A DNA stretch of 64,000 bases from Silvibacterium bohemicum (GTDB taxonomy: Bacteria > Acidobacteriota > Terriglobia > Terriglobales > Acidobacteriaceae). The stretch covers positions 62,001-126,000 of the forward strand of contig NZ_LBHJ01000001.1 in the NCBI RefSeq assembly GCF_001006305.1, written 5' to 3'. Positions 8,168 through 17,349 of the stretch are shown here, piece by piece. How positions within the stretch are numbered: position 1 is the first letter of the stretch; the number at the start of each line of letters is the position of its first letter. The position numbers and the translations under genes are program-made. Below the pieces are notes generated by a model. That model searched no databases, was not told where the DNA came from, and was given only the letters and a program-made list of their open reading frames with translations.

Positions 8168-10042
8168 GTGACTCGCTCTCCCGCTGCTGTTTTATTCACC
8201 TGCCTGTTTGCGGCATCGGCACTTGCTGCGCAAACAGCTGCACCTGCCACTTCCGGCGACACTCCATCGCAAAACCAGACGGCGGCCGCACCGCCGGTCG
8301 CTTTTCGCGCCCAGGTCAATCTGGTACTGGTAGATGCGGTGGTCACCAACAACGGCGCGGTTGTCTCCGGCCTGGATAAAGACAAGTTCAAGCTGTATCA
8401 AGATGGCAAGCTGCAGCAGATCCGTATCTTCGAGGAGCATAAGCCGGAAGAGACTACGCTGAGCAGCGTGGGAGTCCAGCTTCCTCCGAACACGTACAGC
8501 AATTTTCCGCAGTACAACATTGCCGGCGCCGCGAACGTGCTGCTGCTCGATGCGTTGAACACTCCGCTTTCCGACCAGGTGTATGTTCGCCAGCAGATGC
8601 TGAAGTATCTCAAGAACATTCCTCCGGGGACGCGCATCGCCGTCTTCACTCTGGCTTCGCGGCTGCGCATCGTCGAGGGTTTCACGACGGATTCCGACGT
8701 GATCGCGAAGGCATTGTCGGGCAAGGGCGGCCCGCAGCAATCCTCGATACTCGATCCGGACTCGGATCAGCAGCTCTCCAACCAGATCAGCGATATGTCG
8801 GGGCTGGGCGGATCGCAGGATGTGATCAGCTCCATGCAGCAGTTCGAGGCGGACATGACTTCGTTTCAGACCGATGTCCGCGTTGAGACTACGCTGGACG
8901 CGATGAAGCAGCTGGCCCGTTATCTCAGCGTGATTCCGGGGCGCAAGAATCTGATCTGGTTTTCCGGTTCGTTCCCGCTGGCCATCGATCCGGATTCGAC
9001 GCTGCAGGATGAATTTTCCGGGATGCGCAATTATTCCGACGAGGTGCGCCAGACCGACGATATGCTTTCGGCAGCTCGCGTCGCGGTGTATCCGGTGGAC
9101 GCGCGTGGACTGCTGACGCTGCCCAGCGTGAGTGCCGCGAACAGCTACACCACGACGCCGGCCGGCGTATCCGCGGAGACCAGCGGGATGGGGGGGCGCG
9201 GTGGTAAAAGCGGCGTCCGCGGCTCGCACACAATAGGCGGTGGAGGCGGATCGAGCCAGCCGGCGGCGGCCGCAGCCGACCGGAAGTTCATGGCCCAGAC
9301 GATCCAGGAACATGACAGCATGCGTCAGATTGCGGAGGATACCGGCGGCGAGGCGTTCATGGACACCAACGGCTTGAAAGATGCTGTGGCAAAGGCCATC
9401 GGCAACGGCTCCCACTACTACACCATCGGCTACGTGCCCACGCTGCAGAAATACGACGGCGCATTTCATCGCATTCGCCTGAACGTGGATGGCGGCGCTG
9501 TGGCGGAATACCGACGCGGCTACTATGCCGACGATCCGAGCAAAGCCGCGGTCGATCCTCAAGCTTCGTTGAATGCGATGAACGGCGCTGTTGCTCGGGG
9601 CGCGCCGCCGTTGGCGGATATTCTCTTCAAGGTTCGCGTGCTGCCGGCTGATGATCCCTCGGCGAAGGATGTGAAGCTCATGCCGGGTCTGGCGGGAGAG
9701 CAAAAAGATTTGAAATCGCCTGTAAAGCGCTTCCTCATCGACTATGCCGTCGATCCTCATCCTTTCGCCTTCACTGTCGCTCAGGATGGGAGCCGGGAGG
9801 CTCACGTGGAGTTTGCAGTTATCGGCTACGACGCGGACGGGAAGCGGCTGAACTATACGGACAAGGGGATGTCTTTCCATCTGACCCAGGCGATGTACGA
9901 CCGCATCATGCAGTCGGGGGTTCCGATGCACCAGGAGATCGATCTTCCGGCTGGCTCGATCCATCTGCGCATCGTGGTGCACGATCTGAACAGCGGGCGG
10001 GTGGGATCGACGGAGCTCCCGCTTACCGTGGCGAAGAAGTAG
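8168..10042 (+). CDS. Secreted VWFA-related protein of the acidobacterial type
   Basis: A 624-residue protein with a signal peptide (residues 1-20, ending ALAAQ). FRAQVNLVLVDAVVTNNGAV and DKDKFKLYQDGKLQQIRIFEE follow, the usual opening of the duplicated VWFA-related family expanded in Acidobacteria. The domain (about 105-440) has degenerate MIDAS features (LLLDALNTPLS) and is interrupted by a glycine-rich linker near 340-370. The last 180 residues form a beta-rich region. The function is unknown; an envelope adhesion or sensing role is only a guess. The start is GTG at 8168 with no strong ribosome site. Confidence 0.85.
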   Translation: MTRSPAAVLFTCLFAASALAAQTAAPATSGDTPSQNQTAAAPPVAFRAQVNLVLVDAVVTNNGAVVSGLDKDKFKLYQDGKLQQIRIFEEHKPEETTLSSVGVQLPPNTYSNFPQYNIAGAANVLLLDALNTPLSDQVYVRQQMLKYLKNIPPGTRIAVFTLASRLRIVEGFTTDSDVIAKALSGKGGPQQSSILDPDSDQQLSNQISDMSGLGGSQDVISSMQQFEADMTSFQTDVRVETTLDAMKQLARYLSVIPGRKNLIWFSGSFPLAIDPDSTLQDEFSGMRNYSDEVRQTDDMLSAARVAVYPVDARGLLTLPSVSAANSYTTTPAGVSAETSGMGGRGGKSGVRGSHTIGGGGGSSQPAAAAADRKFMAQTIQEHDSMRQIAEDTGGEAFMDTNGLKDAVAKAIGNGSHYYTIGYVPTLQKYDGAFHRIRLNVDGGAVAEYRRGYYADDPSKAAVDPQASLNAMNGAVARGAPPLADILFKVRVLPADDPSAKDVKLMPGLAGEQKDLKSPVKRFLIDYAVDPHPFAFTVAQDGSREAHVEFAVIGYDADGKRLNYTDKGMSFHLTQAMYDRIMQSGVPMHQEIDLPAGSIHLRIVVHDLNSGRVGSTELPLTVAKK

Positions 10043-10288
10043 ATACTTCTTCGCCGGTTCTCGTCCTATCCGCTTTATCTTCCGTGCGGAAGTTCGTGCC
10101 CGGCATTCTAGTTGTTGATGGGCGTGTAAATGATCCATTCATAATGAAATATTCTCCAGAACCCCGTGTTTCTACACCAGCTAATCATTGAGTTAGCGCT
10201 CATGAAGAGATTGATGTGTGTTTTTGAATTCTTGCTGAAGGCACACTGCAAGGCTCATGCGAAAGCTCGATGAAGCACGAGGAGAAAT

Positions 10289-11488
10289 ATGAAATCACTA
10301 GTACGTTTGGCCGTGGGCTCGCTCACGGTTCTTTCCATGGGCGCTCTGTCGCAGGCGCAAGAGTATGTTCAAACCAATCTCGTTTCCGCCACGTCGGGTG
10401 TAGCTCCGGTAACGGATCCGAGCCTGAAAGATCCCTGGGGACTCAGCCGCACCTCCGGCTCCGACTGGTGGTCGTCCAACGATGACTCCGGCACAGCCAC
10501 GCTTTACAACGGCGCCGGCATTAAGAATCCTCTCGTCGTCACCATTCCCTCCACCAATCCGTCAGTGAACCCGCAGGGTAAGCCGACCGGCGTTATCGCC
10601 AACGGCAGCACGACGGATTTCCAGATCACGCCCGGTAAGCCGGCCGCATTCATCTTCGCGACTCTCGATGGTGGAATCGTCGCGTGGAACCCCAACGTCC
10701 TGATCACCAAGGGTCAGTCGGCTCCGTCAACCAACGCCGTCCTGATGGACCGTGGCGCCGTGGGCTCCGTATACACCGGCATCACCAGCAACTTCATCAA
10801 TGGCCAGCGCTTCCTGTATGTGGCGAACTTCTCACGGAGCCGCATCGACGTCTACAACAACGCGTTTCAGCATGTGAACCTGAGCGAAATCACCACCAAC
10901 GAGGTCGCGTTTAATCAGGATCGCAGTGCCACCACTCCGGCCCTGCCCTTTACCGACAACGAAATTCCTGCAAACTTCTCCCCCTTCAACGTGGCGTCGA
11001 TCGGTCCCGACGTAGTTGTCACCTACGGCCAGCTGGTAGAAGGTGTGCCGGTGGGTCAGGGTGGCGAGGGCCTTGGCTATGTCGACGTGTATAGCTCGTC
11101 GGGTCAGCTTCTGACCAGGCTGGAACATGTCAATCAGCTCAATGCTCCCTGGGGTGTTGCGCTGGCTCCGCTGGATTTCGGAGCCTTCAGCCATGACCTG
11201 TTGATCGGCCAGTTCGGCGGCGGCGGCACCACGCCCTTCGCCGGCACCATTGCCGCTTTTGATCTCGCCACCGGCAAGTTCGAAGGCACGCTCGAGGATG
11301 CATCCGGCCAGCCGATTACCATCCCCGGCCTCTGGTCGCTCAGCCCCGGCAACGTAGCTCCGGCGAACGTCGATCCTTCGAAATCGCCCGCTGCTGAGGT
11401 TTACTTCACGGCGAACGATGCAGGCAAGGGCCTGTTCGGCTATTTCTCGGCCGTCGCGACCCAGCTCACCGAAGGCAGCAACCAGTAA
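10289..11488 (+). CDS. TIGR03118-like secreted beta-propeller protein
   Basis: A 399-residue exported protein with a signal peptide (1-24, ending LSQAQ). The mature start EYVQTNLVSATSGVAPVTDP, then LKDPWGLSRTSGSDWWSSND and later LYVANFSRSRIDVYNN and HVNQLNAPWGVALAPLDFG, match the TIGR03118 family of unknown function. The repeated WG-x-A-like blades indicate a beta-propeller. Unlike some members, no C-terminal PEP-CTERM sorting signal is visible. GAGGAG lies eight bases before the ATG, and a strong terminator follows. Confidence 0.8.
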   Translation: MKSLVRLAVGSLTVLSMGALSQAQEYVQTNLVSATSGVAPVTDPSLKDPWGLSRTSGSDWWSSNDDSGTATLYNGAGIKNPLVVTIPSTNPSVNPQGKPTGVIANGSTTDFQITPGKPAAFIFATLDGGIVAWNPNVLITKGQSAPSTNAVLMDRGAVGSVYTGITSNFINGQRFLYVANFSRSRIDVYNNAFQHVNLSEITTNEVAFNQDRSATTPALPFTDNEIPANFSPFNVASIGPDVVVTYGQLVEGVPVGQGGEGLGYVDVYSSSGQLLTRLEHVNQLNAPWGVALAPLDFGAFSHDLLIGQFGGGGTTPFAGTIAAFDLATGKFEGTLEDASGQPITIPGLWSLSPGNVAPANVDPSKSPAAEVYFTANDAGKGLFGYFSAVATQLTEGSNQ

Positions 11489-11516
11489 ATTCTTTCTGCT
11501 GCACTCGGAACACTGT

Positions 11517-11560
11517 ATGCACGCTGCAACTCTTGGAGCTGCAGCGTGCATTTTTCTTTT
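11517..11560 (+). terminator. Rho-independent terminator
   Basis: A perfect 12-bp stem (ATGCACGCTGCA at 11517-11528 with its complement at 11540-11551) is followed by TTTTCTTTT. It closes the TIGR03118-like gene. Confidence 0.9.
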
Positions 11561-11676
11561 TACGAAGCATTGTGGACGATTCGATTCGCTTCAATATCGT
11601 GTGAGGAAACGGCAATCTTGAGTAAGAAGTGTCCTGCATATTTCCATCGGGCTGTTATTGCGGCGACAGTAGGGGA

Positions 11677-11721
11677 CTACAGGTCCCTCAACTGCGCTTC
11701 GCTGCGGTCGGGATGACAATT
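11677..11721. repeat. Dispersed intergenic repeat, family A
   Basis: This copy carries CTACAGGTCCCTCAACTGCG, CTTCGCTGCGGTCGGGATGA and CAATT. It is the only recognisable element in the 400-base gap 11489-11894 besides the terminator. No promoter for the downstream aminotransferase could be identified with confidence. Confidence 0.7.
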
Positions 11722-11894
11722 CATATGCGGAGTGACAGGGAATGTTGCGGGCTAACTCACGTCACCGTCTCTGGACCTTAGTTCAGGTGAGATCGCTCTC
11801 TGCGCGTGGAGGAATCGTCAAACGTGCCGTTTCTGGGATGTGATCGACATTTCTTTCTCCGCGCGCGGTGAAAATCTGAAAAAATAGTTTCATC

Positions 11895-13091
11895 ATGTCT
11901 GGAACCACTTCTGCCACCAAGCTCTTTGCCGATCGCATCGGACGTATCGAAGTTTCTGCCACCATGGCCGTCACCGCGGAAGCCGCCAAGCTGCGTGCTT
12001 CGGGCGTAAATCTTGTCGATTTCGGCGCGGGCGAGCCGCACTTTCCTACGCCCCGCCACATCAAGGACGCCGCGATTGAGGCCATCAACGGCAACTTCAC
12101 GCGTTACACCGTGGTCTCGGGCATTCCCGACGTGCGCAAGGCCATCGTGCAGCGGCACGCCTCCGATTTTGGCTCCGACTACACGCCGGAAGAGGCGGTC
12201 TTCACCACCGGCGGCAAGCTGGCCATCTTCAACCTGGTGCAGGTGCTGATCGACCATGGCGATGAGGTGATTCTGCCGGTGCCGTATTGGGTGTCTTACA
12301 AGGACATCATTCAGTACGCGGGCGGCCAGGTGGTCTATCTCGAGACGGAGGAGGCGGAGAATTTTCGCATCTCGGCCGAGGCGGTGGAGAAGGCGATCAC
12401 GCCGCGCACCAAGGCCATCTTCCTGAACTCGCCGTCGAACCCGGCGGGATCGGTGATTGCGCCTGCTGACCTGGAGCGCATCGTCAAGCTGGCGCATGAG
12501 CGCGGCATCTACCTGTTCCTCGACGAGTGCTATGTCTATCTGCAATACACGGGTGCATTGGTGAGCGGCGGCTCGTTCACCGAAGCGAAAGAGCATGTGA
12601 TCGTGCTGGGTTCGCTCTCGAAGACCTATGCCATGACCGGATGGCGCGCCGGCTACGCGCTGGGGCCGAAGCCGATCATTGCGGCGATGAGCAAGCTGCA
12701 GAGCCAGTCGACCTCATCGACCGCGCACTTCGTGCAGAAGGCGGCTATCGCTGCGCTGAGCGGCTCGCAGGAATGCGTTGCGGAGATGCGCGCGGATTAT
12801 CTGACGCTGCGTGATCAAGTCCTCACACGCATGGCAGAGATTCCTGGCATTACCTGCACCAAGCCGGAGGGCGCGTTCTATGTGTACCCGAATGTGTCGG
12901 CGTATCTCGGCAAGCCCGGAGCGCAGACTACGCTGGAATTGGCGGCCCGGCTGCTGCATGAAGGCCATGTGGTGACGGTGCCGGGTGAGGCCTTCGGGAC
13001 CAAGGAGCACATCCGGCTGTCGTATGCTGTCTCGCACAAGGATGTGGATGAGGGCCTGGATCGCATGAAGGCTTTCTTCGCCAAGCTCTAG
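11895..13091 (+). CDS. Class I PLP-dependent aminotransferase, aspartate aminotransferase-like
   Basis: A 398-residue fold-type I aminotransferase of the AAT Ib subgroup. Conserved stretches are VDFGAGEPHFPTP (41-53), NSPSNPAG (178-185) with the family Asn, LDECYVY, and Lys243 in LGSLSKTYAMTGWRAGY, which forms the Schiff base. The C-terminal Arg in HIRLSYAV binds the substrate carboxylate. It probably interconverts aspartate and oxaloacetate; prephenate or aromatic amino acids are alternatives within this subgroup. There is no clear ribosome site before the ATG. It is a monocistronic unit flanked by repeats. Confidence 0.88.
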   Translation: MSGTTSATKLFADRIGRIEVSATMAVTAEAAKLRASGVNLVDFGAGEPHFPTPRHIKDAAIEAINGNFTRYTVVSGIPDVRKAIVQRHASDFGSDYTPEEAVFTTGGKLAIFNLVQVLIDHGDEVILPVPYWVSYKDIIQYAGGQVVYLETEEAENFRISAEAVEKAITPRTKAIFLNSPSNPAGSVIAPADLERIVKLAHERGIYLFLDECYVYLQYTGALVSGGSFTEAKEHVIVLGSLSKTYAMTGWRAGYALGPKPIIAAMSKLQSQSTSSTAHFVQKAAIAALSGSQECVAEMRADYLTLRDQVLTRMAEIPGITCTKPEGAFYVYPNVSAYLGKPGAQTTLELAARLLHEGHVVTVPGEAFGTKEHIRLSYAVSHKDVDEGLDRMKAFFAKL

Positions 13092-13168
13092 GACCGGTCT
13101 CATCAATGATTTGTGGCTGCCCATCGCTGGACGTGCTCAGGGGCTGAAGCCCAGTCCTTACAGGGTTC

Positions 13169-13332
13169 GAAGCGGCACGACTGAAGTCGTGCCCTGATAC
13201 GAATCCTTGATGAGGCGGTTCCGGTATCCCACATCTCAGAAGCGAGATGTGGGGCAGGACTGGCCGTCCGGCGCTTGATCTGTGGCCGTAATGACGTTCG
13301 TGGTATCCCACATCTCAGAAGCGAGATGTGGG
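13169..13332. repeat. Cluster of intergenic repeats (families D, C and two copies of B)
   Basis: A D-type hairpin (GCGGCACGACTGAAGTCGTG) is at 13172-13191. Then come the B hairpin CCCACATCTC / GAGATGTGGG at 13228-13253, a C fragment GGACTGGCCGTCC at 13257-13269, and a second B copy at 13307-13332. The two B copies are 79 bases apart and nearly identical. They fill most of the 300-base gap 13092-13390. Confidence 0.75.
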
Positions 13333-13390
13333 GCACCCGGTTATCTTTTCGGAGTTTTCTGCTTCAGCGTTTCTGTTTTAGAGCTTTCGC

Positions 13391-13819
13391 GTGGACATCG
13401 AACCTACGCTCACCATCCAAACCGAGCTCGATCAGGATGGCATCCTGCAGCTGCGCTCGCGCCTGGTCGAGTACAACCGCAGGTTCGTGCCGGAGATGAA
13501 CTATCTCCCGCTGTTGCTCTCACTGAAAAATGCGGAGCAGCAGCTAGTGGGCGGCCTCTTCGGGCAGATGTATCACTCCTGGTTATTCATCGATCTACTG
13601 TGGGTTGCGGACGATGTCCGGGGGCGCGGCTATGGACGGCGGCTGATCGGCGAGGCCGAGGTCCAGGCTGGTAAGCATGGCTGCCACTCCATCTGGCTCG
13701 ATACCTTCAGCTTCCAGGCGCGGGGATTTTACGAGAAGCAGGGTTATGCGGTTTTTGCAGAACTGCCGAATTATCCTGGCGAGCACACCCGTTATTTTCT
13801 CTCGAAAAAATTGAGCTAA
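13391..13819 (+). CDS. GNAT family N-acetyltransferase
   Basis: A 142-residue GNAT enzyme with the acetyl-CoA loop VRGRGYGRRLIGEAE (78-92), preceded by the strand WLFIDLLWV and followed by SIWLDTFSFQARGFYEKQGYAVF. It resembles small bacterial members that acetylate amines or polyamines. The substrate cannot be predicted. The start is GTG at 13391. It has no co-directional partner close enough for an operon. Confidence 0.82.
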   Translation: MDIEPTLTIQTELDQDGILQLRSRLVEYNRRFVPEMNYLPLLLSLKNAEQQLVGGLFGQMYHSWLFIDLLWVADDVRGRGYGRRLIGEAEVQAGKHGCHSIWLDTFSFQARGFYEKQGYAVFAELPNYPGEHTRYFLSKKLS

Positions 13820-13862
13820 AAGAAACCGAGCTAATGTTCTGCGTTCGCATCCGCAGTAGGAA

Positions 13863-13907
13863 CTGCAGGTCCCTCCACTTCGCTTCGCTACGGTCGGGAT
13901 GACAATT
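13863..13907. repeat. Dispersed intergenic repeat, family A
   Basis: A near-consensus copy: CTGCAGGTCCCTCCACTTCG, then CTTCGCTACGGTCGGGATGA and CAATT. It sits between the GNAT gene and the HAD gene. Confidence 0.75.
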
Positions 13908-14021
13908 GATGTAGGAATCAATGGCTCAGGAGACTAGGGACTGCGTCCAGTCTTCTACGCGCAGGCGGTCGGCACGGTCCTCTTATCCAAATTGTTGCGG
14001 GCCGACTGGTAGTCTGGAGCT

Positions 14022-14699
14022 ATGAAAGTTACCGTTCGCGGCATTCTCTTCGATATGGACGGCGTTCTGGTCAGCTCCCTGGGCTCCGTCGAACGCAGCT
14101 GGACTACGTGGGCCGAAAAGCATGGGATGAACATTGCTGAGGCTATCCAGACGGCGCATGGCCGCCGGGCGATCGAGACGGTGCGCTTCCTCCGCCCGGA
14201 TCTGAACGCGGACGAGGAGCTAAAGTACATTGAAGACCTGGAAGTGGAAGATAACGACGGGTTGGCTATTCTGGGCGGGGTGAAGCCTCTGCTGGAAACT
14301 CTGCCGGAGAAATACTGGACCGTGGTGACTTCCGCTACCGAACGGCTGGCGCGGAGCCGGATGAAGGCTGGGGGCATCCGGGTGCCGTCGCGAATGATTA
14401 CCGCGGATATGGTCACGAAAGGCAAGCCCGATCCCGAGCCCTACGAGCGCGGTGCGGCGTTGCTCGGCCTCAAGCCGGAGGAATGCCTGGTGATCGAGGA
14501 TTCAGCCTCGGGCGCGAAGGCCGGGCAGGCCGCCGGCTGCAAGGTTCTGGCCACGCTCTTTTCGCATTCCGTGGAAAGCCTCGTTGCTGCCGACTGGATC
14601 GTGCGCTCTCTCGAGGATGTGCGGTTCACTCTTGTGGATGAGTCGATCGAGCTTGAGTTCGAGCCCGTGGGCCGCGTTGTTTCTTCGCTTCGCAGCTAA
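14022..14699 (+). CDS. HAD-superfamily phosphatase, sugar-phosphatase-like
   Basis: A 225-residue HAD enzyme. Motif I is FDMDGVLVSS (residues 9-18, nucleophile Asp10), motif II is the TSAT stretch near 105, motif III is Lys in TKGKPDPEPY, and motif IV is VIEDSASG. The helical cap between motifs I and II is subclass I (beta-phosphoglucomutase or YfbT-like). The likely role is dephosphorylation of sugar phosphates; the true substrate is unknown. Confidence 0.85.
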   Translation: MKVTVRGILFDMDGVLVSSLGSVERSWTTWAEKHGMNIAEAIQTAHGRRAIETVRFLRPDLNADEELKYIEDLEVEDNDGLAILGGVKPLLETLPEKYWTVVTSATERLARSRMKAGGIRVPSRMITADMVTKGKPDPEPYERGAALLGLKPEECLVIEDSASGAKAGQAAGCKVLATLFSHSVESLVAADWIVRSLEDVRFTLVDESIELEFEPVGRVVSSLRS

Positions 14700-14703
14700 G
14701 ATG

Positions 14704-14780
14704 TTTTCACCACAGAGTTCACGGAGAGCGCAGAGGGATTTGGAGTGGGACGGAAATCCTCTGCGGTCTTCGCAGGGAAA
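14704..14780. repeat. Intergenic repeat, family E (long imperfect hairpin)
   Basis: TTTCACCACAGAGTTCACGG and AGAGCGCAGAG face CCTCTGCGGTCTTCGCAGGG as an imperfect inverted repeat. A second copy at 51026-51110 interrupts a gene fragment. Confidence 0.6.
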
Positions 14781-14835
14781 TGACATTTGCATTTTCGGCG
14801 ATCATTTATGATCGCGTCAGTATCCGGAGGGGAAG

Positions 14836-15387
14836 ATGCGCAAGTTTGCCGCTGTTCTGATGTTGTGCCTGGGAGTGGGCTCTGCGATGGCCGTTGCACG
14901 GAGCGTTTACGACTTCACGCTGAAATCGATTGATGGCAAGCCGACCAGCCTGCACGCGTACCACGGCAAGGTGCTGCTGCTGGTGAACGTGGCGAGCAAG
15001 TGCGGCTATACGCCGCAGTATTCGGCTCTCGAATCGGTCTACGAGAAGTACAAGGGCCAGGGGCTGGTCATTGTGGGCATCCCAGCGAATAACTTTGCCA
15101 GCCAGGAGCCGGGCACCAATGCCGAGATCAAGAGCTTCTGCAGCCGGAAATACAATGTCACCTTTCCGATGATGGAGAAGGTTTCCGTGAAGGGCGATGA
15201 TCAGACTCCGCTCTACCAGTTTCTGACCGATAAGGCGACCAATCCGCAAATTGGCGGCGACATTCAGTGGAACTTCACCAAGTTTCTCTTCGATCGCAAC
15301 GGCAAGCCGGTAGCTCGCTTCGAGCCCGCTGTTACTCCGGATTCGCCGCAGGTGACGGCGGCGATCGAGGCGGCGCTGAAGAACTAA
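14836..15387 (+). CDS. Exported glutathione peroxidase-family thiol peroxidase
   Basis: A 183-residue protein with a signal peptide (1-21, ending SAMAVA), so it probably acts in the periplasm. The peroxidatic Cys56 is in NVASKCGYTP, encoded by TGC, so this is the non-selenium form. The Gln of the NFASQEPG motif follows, then a resolving Cys102 in IKSFCSRKYNV, and Trp/Asn in IQWNFTKFLFDRNG. The second Cys suggests regeneration by thioredoxin rather than glutathione. The GGAGGGGAAG ribosome site lies six bases before the ATG. Confidence 0.92.
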   Translation: MRKFAAVLMLCLGVGSAMAVARSVYDFTLKSIDGKPTSLHAYHGKVLLLVNVASKCGYTPQYSALESVYEKYKGQGLVIVGIPANNFASQEPGTNAEIKSFCSRKYNVTFPMMEKVSVKGDDQTPLYQFLTDKATNPQIGGDIQWNFTKFLFDRNGKPVARFEPAVTPDSPQVTAAIEAALKN

Positions 15388-15430
15388 GTATTCTCAGAGG
15401 CTATAGCCGTATCGTTCGAGGGTTGGGAGT

Positions 15431-15619
15431 GGCATGGTTGAAGCCATGCCCTGATACGAATCATTTTCAGGGACCGATACGAATCATTTTTTAGCCACCC
15501 TGGCTCTGTAGACTTGCTTCTTCCTGAATTCGGATTCTGGGCTGCGAATACAAAGATGGTGGCAGTGCGAGCAAACTGCAGGTCCTTCGACTCGCTTTGC
15601 TCGCTCAGGATGACAATTT
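15431..15619. repeat. Intergenic repeats of families D and A in a 416-base gap
   Basis: A D-type hairpin GGCATGGTTGAAGCCATGCC (15431-15450) is followed by two copies of CCGATACGAATCATTTT-like sequence (15450-15492), and a family A copy at 15576-15619. The rest of the gap 15388-15803 holds nothing I recognise except short CGGTCAGCCGAATGAC-type sequence near 15755. Confidence 0.65.
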
Positions 15620-15803
15620 CCGAGAGGGGCCTGGGGTTGCAACAAGGGCAGGCAGCTCTCGGTAGTTGGTTGCTCAGGGGATGAAACCCCGTCCTCTGCA
15701 AGATCATTGTGTTTGACTCGCTCGTTGGGTCGTCCTAGGTTCTTTCTCCCTTCGGTCAGCCGAATGACGTCCGCAGGGAATTTCAATTGCGCTGAATAGG
15801 TTC

Positions 15804-16517
15804 ATGGCTTACACCGTCAAAGCTGAAATTTTCGATGAGCGCAAGATGCGCACCCGCAACAAGCCCTGGTACCGGGTGGCGCACTGGCCTATCTGGATCT
15901 GGGTATTTTTTCTTGCGCCGGGCCCGCTGACCTTCGATCTCTTTGCGAAGGGCGGCAGCGTCGGCAACCTGATCTGGCTAGGCGTGGTGTTGCTGGCTAC
16001 GGGAACCGCGGCGTTCTACGGCCAACTTCCGGGAGCTGAGCCTGCGCCCTACATCCTGCGCTTCAATGAGGAGCGGCCGAATCCGCTCTACCGGAAGATC
16101 TGCTACAGCTTTGCCTGGAATGCGCTGATCAACTTCACGCTGCTGAACCTGATCGGACTGGCTGTCGCTGTTGCTACGGGCAAGTGGTATCTCAAGCAGA
16201 TTTACGCGCATGGATACACGCCGATCTGCGTCGTTGTCCTGGCGCTGGGAGCCTTGGGACTGCTGCCGCGCGTGGGGCGGTCGACCAAAGGCGAAGGAGT
16301 GGAGCGCCGCTACTTTTATGGCGCGGTGTGGGCGGTGACGGCGGCACAGGTGGTTCTGCTGCTGCTGTGGAAGGCGATGCCACGCACGCATGCGACCGAC
16401 ATCGTGAAGCTGGCTGTCTACTCCGCTGTGCTGATTGCCATGGGCATTGCCGCCGCCTTCGGGAAGCTGCCGCGCACGCGGCCGATTCTTCCCGGCGAGC
16501 TAATGGTCGCCGACTGA
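15804..16517 (+). CDS. Integral membrane protein of unknown function
   Basis: A 237-residue protein with about six hydrophobic segments (approximately 28-45, 52-70, 100-122, 134-152, 170-190 and 200-220), separated by short charged loops. The N-terminus MAYTVKAEIFDERKMRTRNK is cytosolic and basic. I recognise no enzymatic motif. It stands alone between repeat-rich gaps. Confidence 0.6.
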   Translation: MAYTVKAEIFDERKMRTRNKPWYRVAHWPIWIWVFFLAPGPLTFDLFAKGGSVGNLIWLGVVLLATGTAAFYGQLPGAEPAPYILRFNEERPNPLYRKICYSFAWNALINFTLLNLIGLAVAVATGKWYLKQIYAHGYTPICVVVLALGALGLLPRVGRSTKGEGVERRYFYGAVWAVTAAQVVLLLLWKAMPRTHATDIVKLAVYSAVLIAMGIAAAFGKLPRTRPILPGELMVAD

Positions 16518-16584
16518 TCGCGTTGGCGGCGCACCCTCAGGCGCAGCCATGCTTGTGCTTCATCGCTGGACCAGCATGGCTTTT

Positions 16585-16701
16585 TAGAGCATTTTTTCTA
16601 TTACCGTATCCTTTTGGAAATTTGCTAAGTGCACCTTTTCTTAACGGAAAAGCGGTGTAAAGTACCTCTCCTCGGTCTATATCTATAGAAAAAATGCTCT
16701 A
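16585..16701. repeat. MITE-like element with 17-bp perfect terminal inverted repeats
   Basis: TAGAGCATTTTTTCTAT at 16585-16601 is exactly complementary to ATAGAAAAAATGCTCTA at 16685-16701. The 83-base interior is AT-rich and contains a second imperfect hairpin, CACCTTTTC / GGAAAAGCGGTG (about 16632-16656). No coding frame is present. The layout resembles palindromic mobile repeats of other bacteria. Confidence 0.7.
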
Positions 16702-16727
16702 GCCTGGGCGAAACTTGTCGCGTGTAA

Positions 16728-17249
16728 CTATTCAGGTTTGGAAGCTGTAGCGGCAGCCGCTGCCTTTGCTTTGGTGGGCACATTCTTGCCGTGCTCGGGG
16801 TCGTAGTCGCGCTTTTTCATCCAGTCTTTGAAGTCTGCCGGCGACTCCGAGGACAGGCTACCGTTATGGGAAACGTAAGCGTAGTCCTTGACCTGGGTCT
16901 TGAAATCGCAGGTGAAGTAGGCGTTGGGCTTTCCGAAGACGGGCATTAAAACTACCAACTCCTGATTCGGCTTCTTCCACTTCGCGGGATAGGTCTCATA
17001 GCCGAAAGAGGCCTTCAACTTCTCTGAGCACTCGTAGCTGAAGTCGATGCCGCGGACGTCATTGTTGGCGAAGAGATTGGCGCGGCCTTCTCCCTTCGTC
17101 TCCTCTTCGACCCGATTGTGATAGAAGTCCGTTTCGCTGCGGTTGAAGATGTGCAGGCGGAAAGGGTAGTCGGCGGGATTTTTGCTTTCGGCGCTGAGAA
17201 GGCTGGCGGAGAGCAGGATGCTGGAGCAAATAAGGCGGGAAAGACGCAT
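16728..17249 (-). CDS. Exported protein of unknown function
   Basis: A 173-residue protein with a signal peptide (MRLSRLICSSILLSASLLSA). The mature part (PFRLHIFNRSETDFYHNR ... KASFGYETYPAKWKKPNQEL) looks like a small soluble beta-rich domain with one Cys pair (FSYECSEK and YFTCDFK). It ends in a Lys/Ala-rich tail. The ATG at 17249 is chosen because AGGAGG lies seven bases upstream; an earlier ATG at 17315 lacks a ribosome site. I do not recognise the family. Confidence 0.65.
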   Translation of the reverse strand: MRLSRLICSSILLSASLLSAESKNPADYPFRLHIFNRSETDFYHNRVEEETKGEGRANLFANNDVRGIDFSYECSEKLKASFGYETYPAKWKKPNQELVVLMPVFGKPNAYFTCDFKTQVKDYAYVSHNGSLSSESPADFKDWMKKRDYDPEHGKNVPTKAKAAAAATASKPE

Positions 17250-17349
17250 GAGGAAGCCTCCTATTACCAGCATGTTAGTGGATTTCGAACTGCGGGAAAA
17301 AGCCAGGTCTGTCAATTTTCGGTTAGGGAAATCTGAGACTGAGGCGGCA

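Noticed and set aside
8192-10138. Minus-strand frame (648 residues) antisense to the VWFA gene
   Set aside because: Arg/His-rich shadow of a signal-peptide-bearing gene with family motifs on the other strand.
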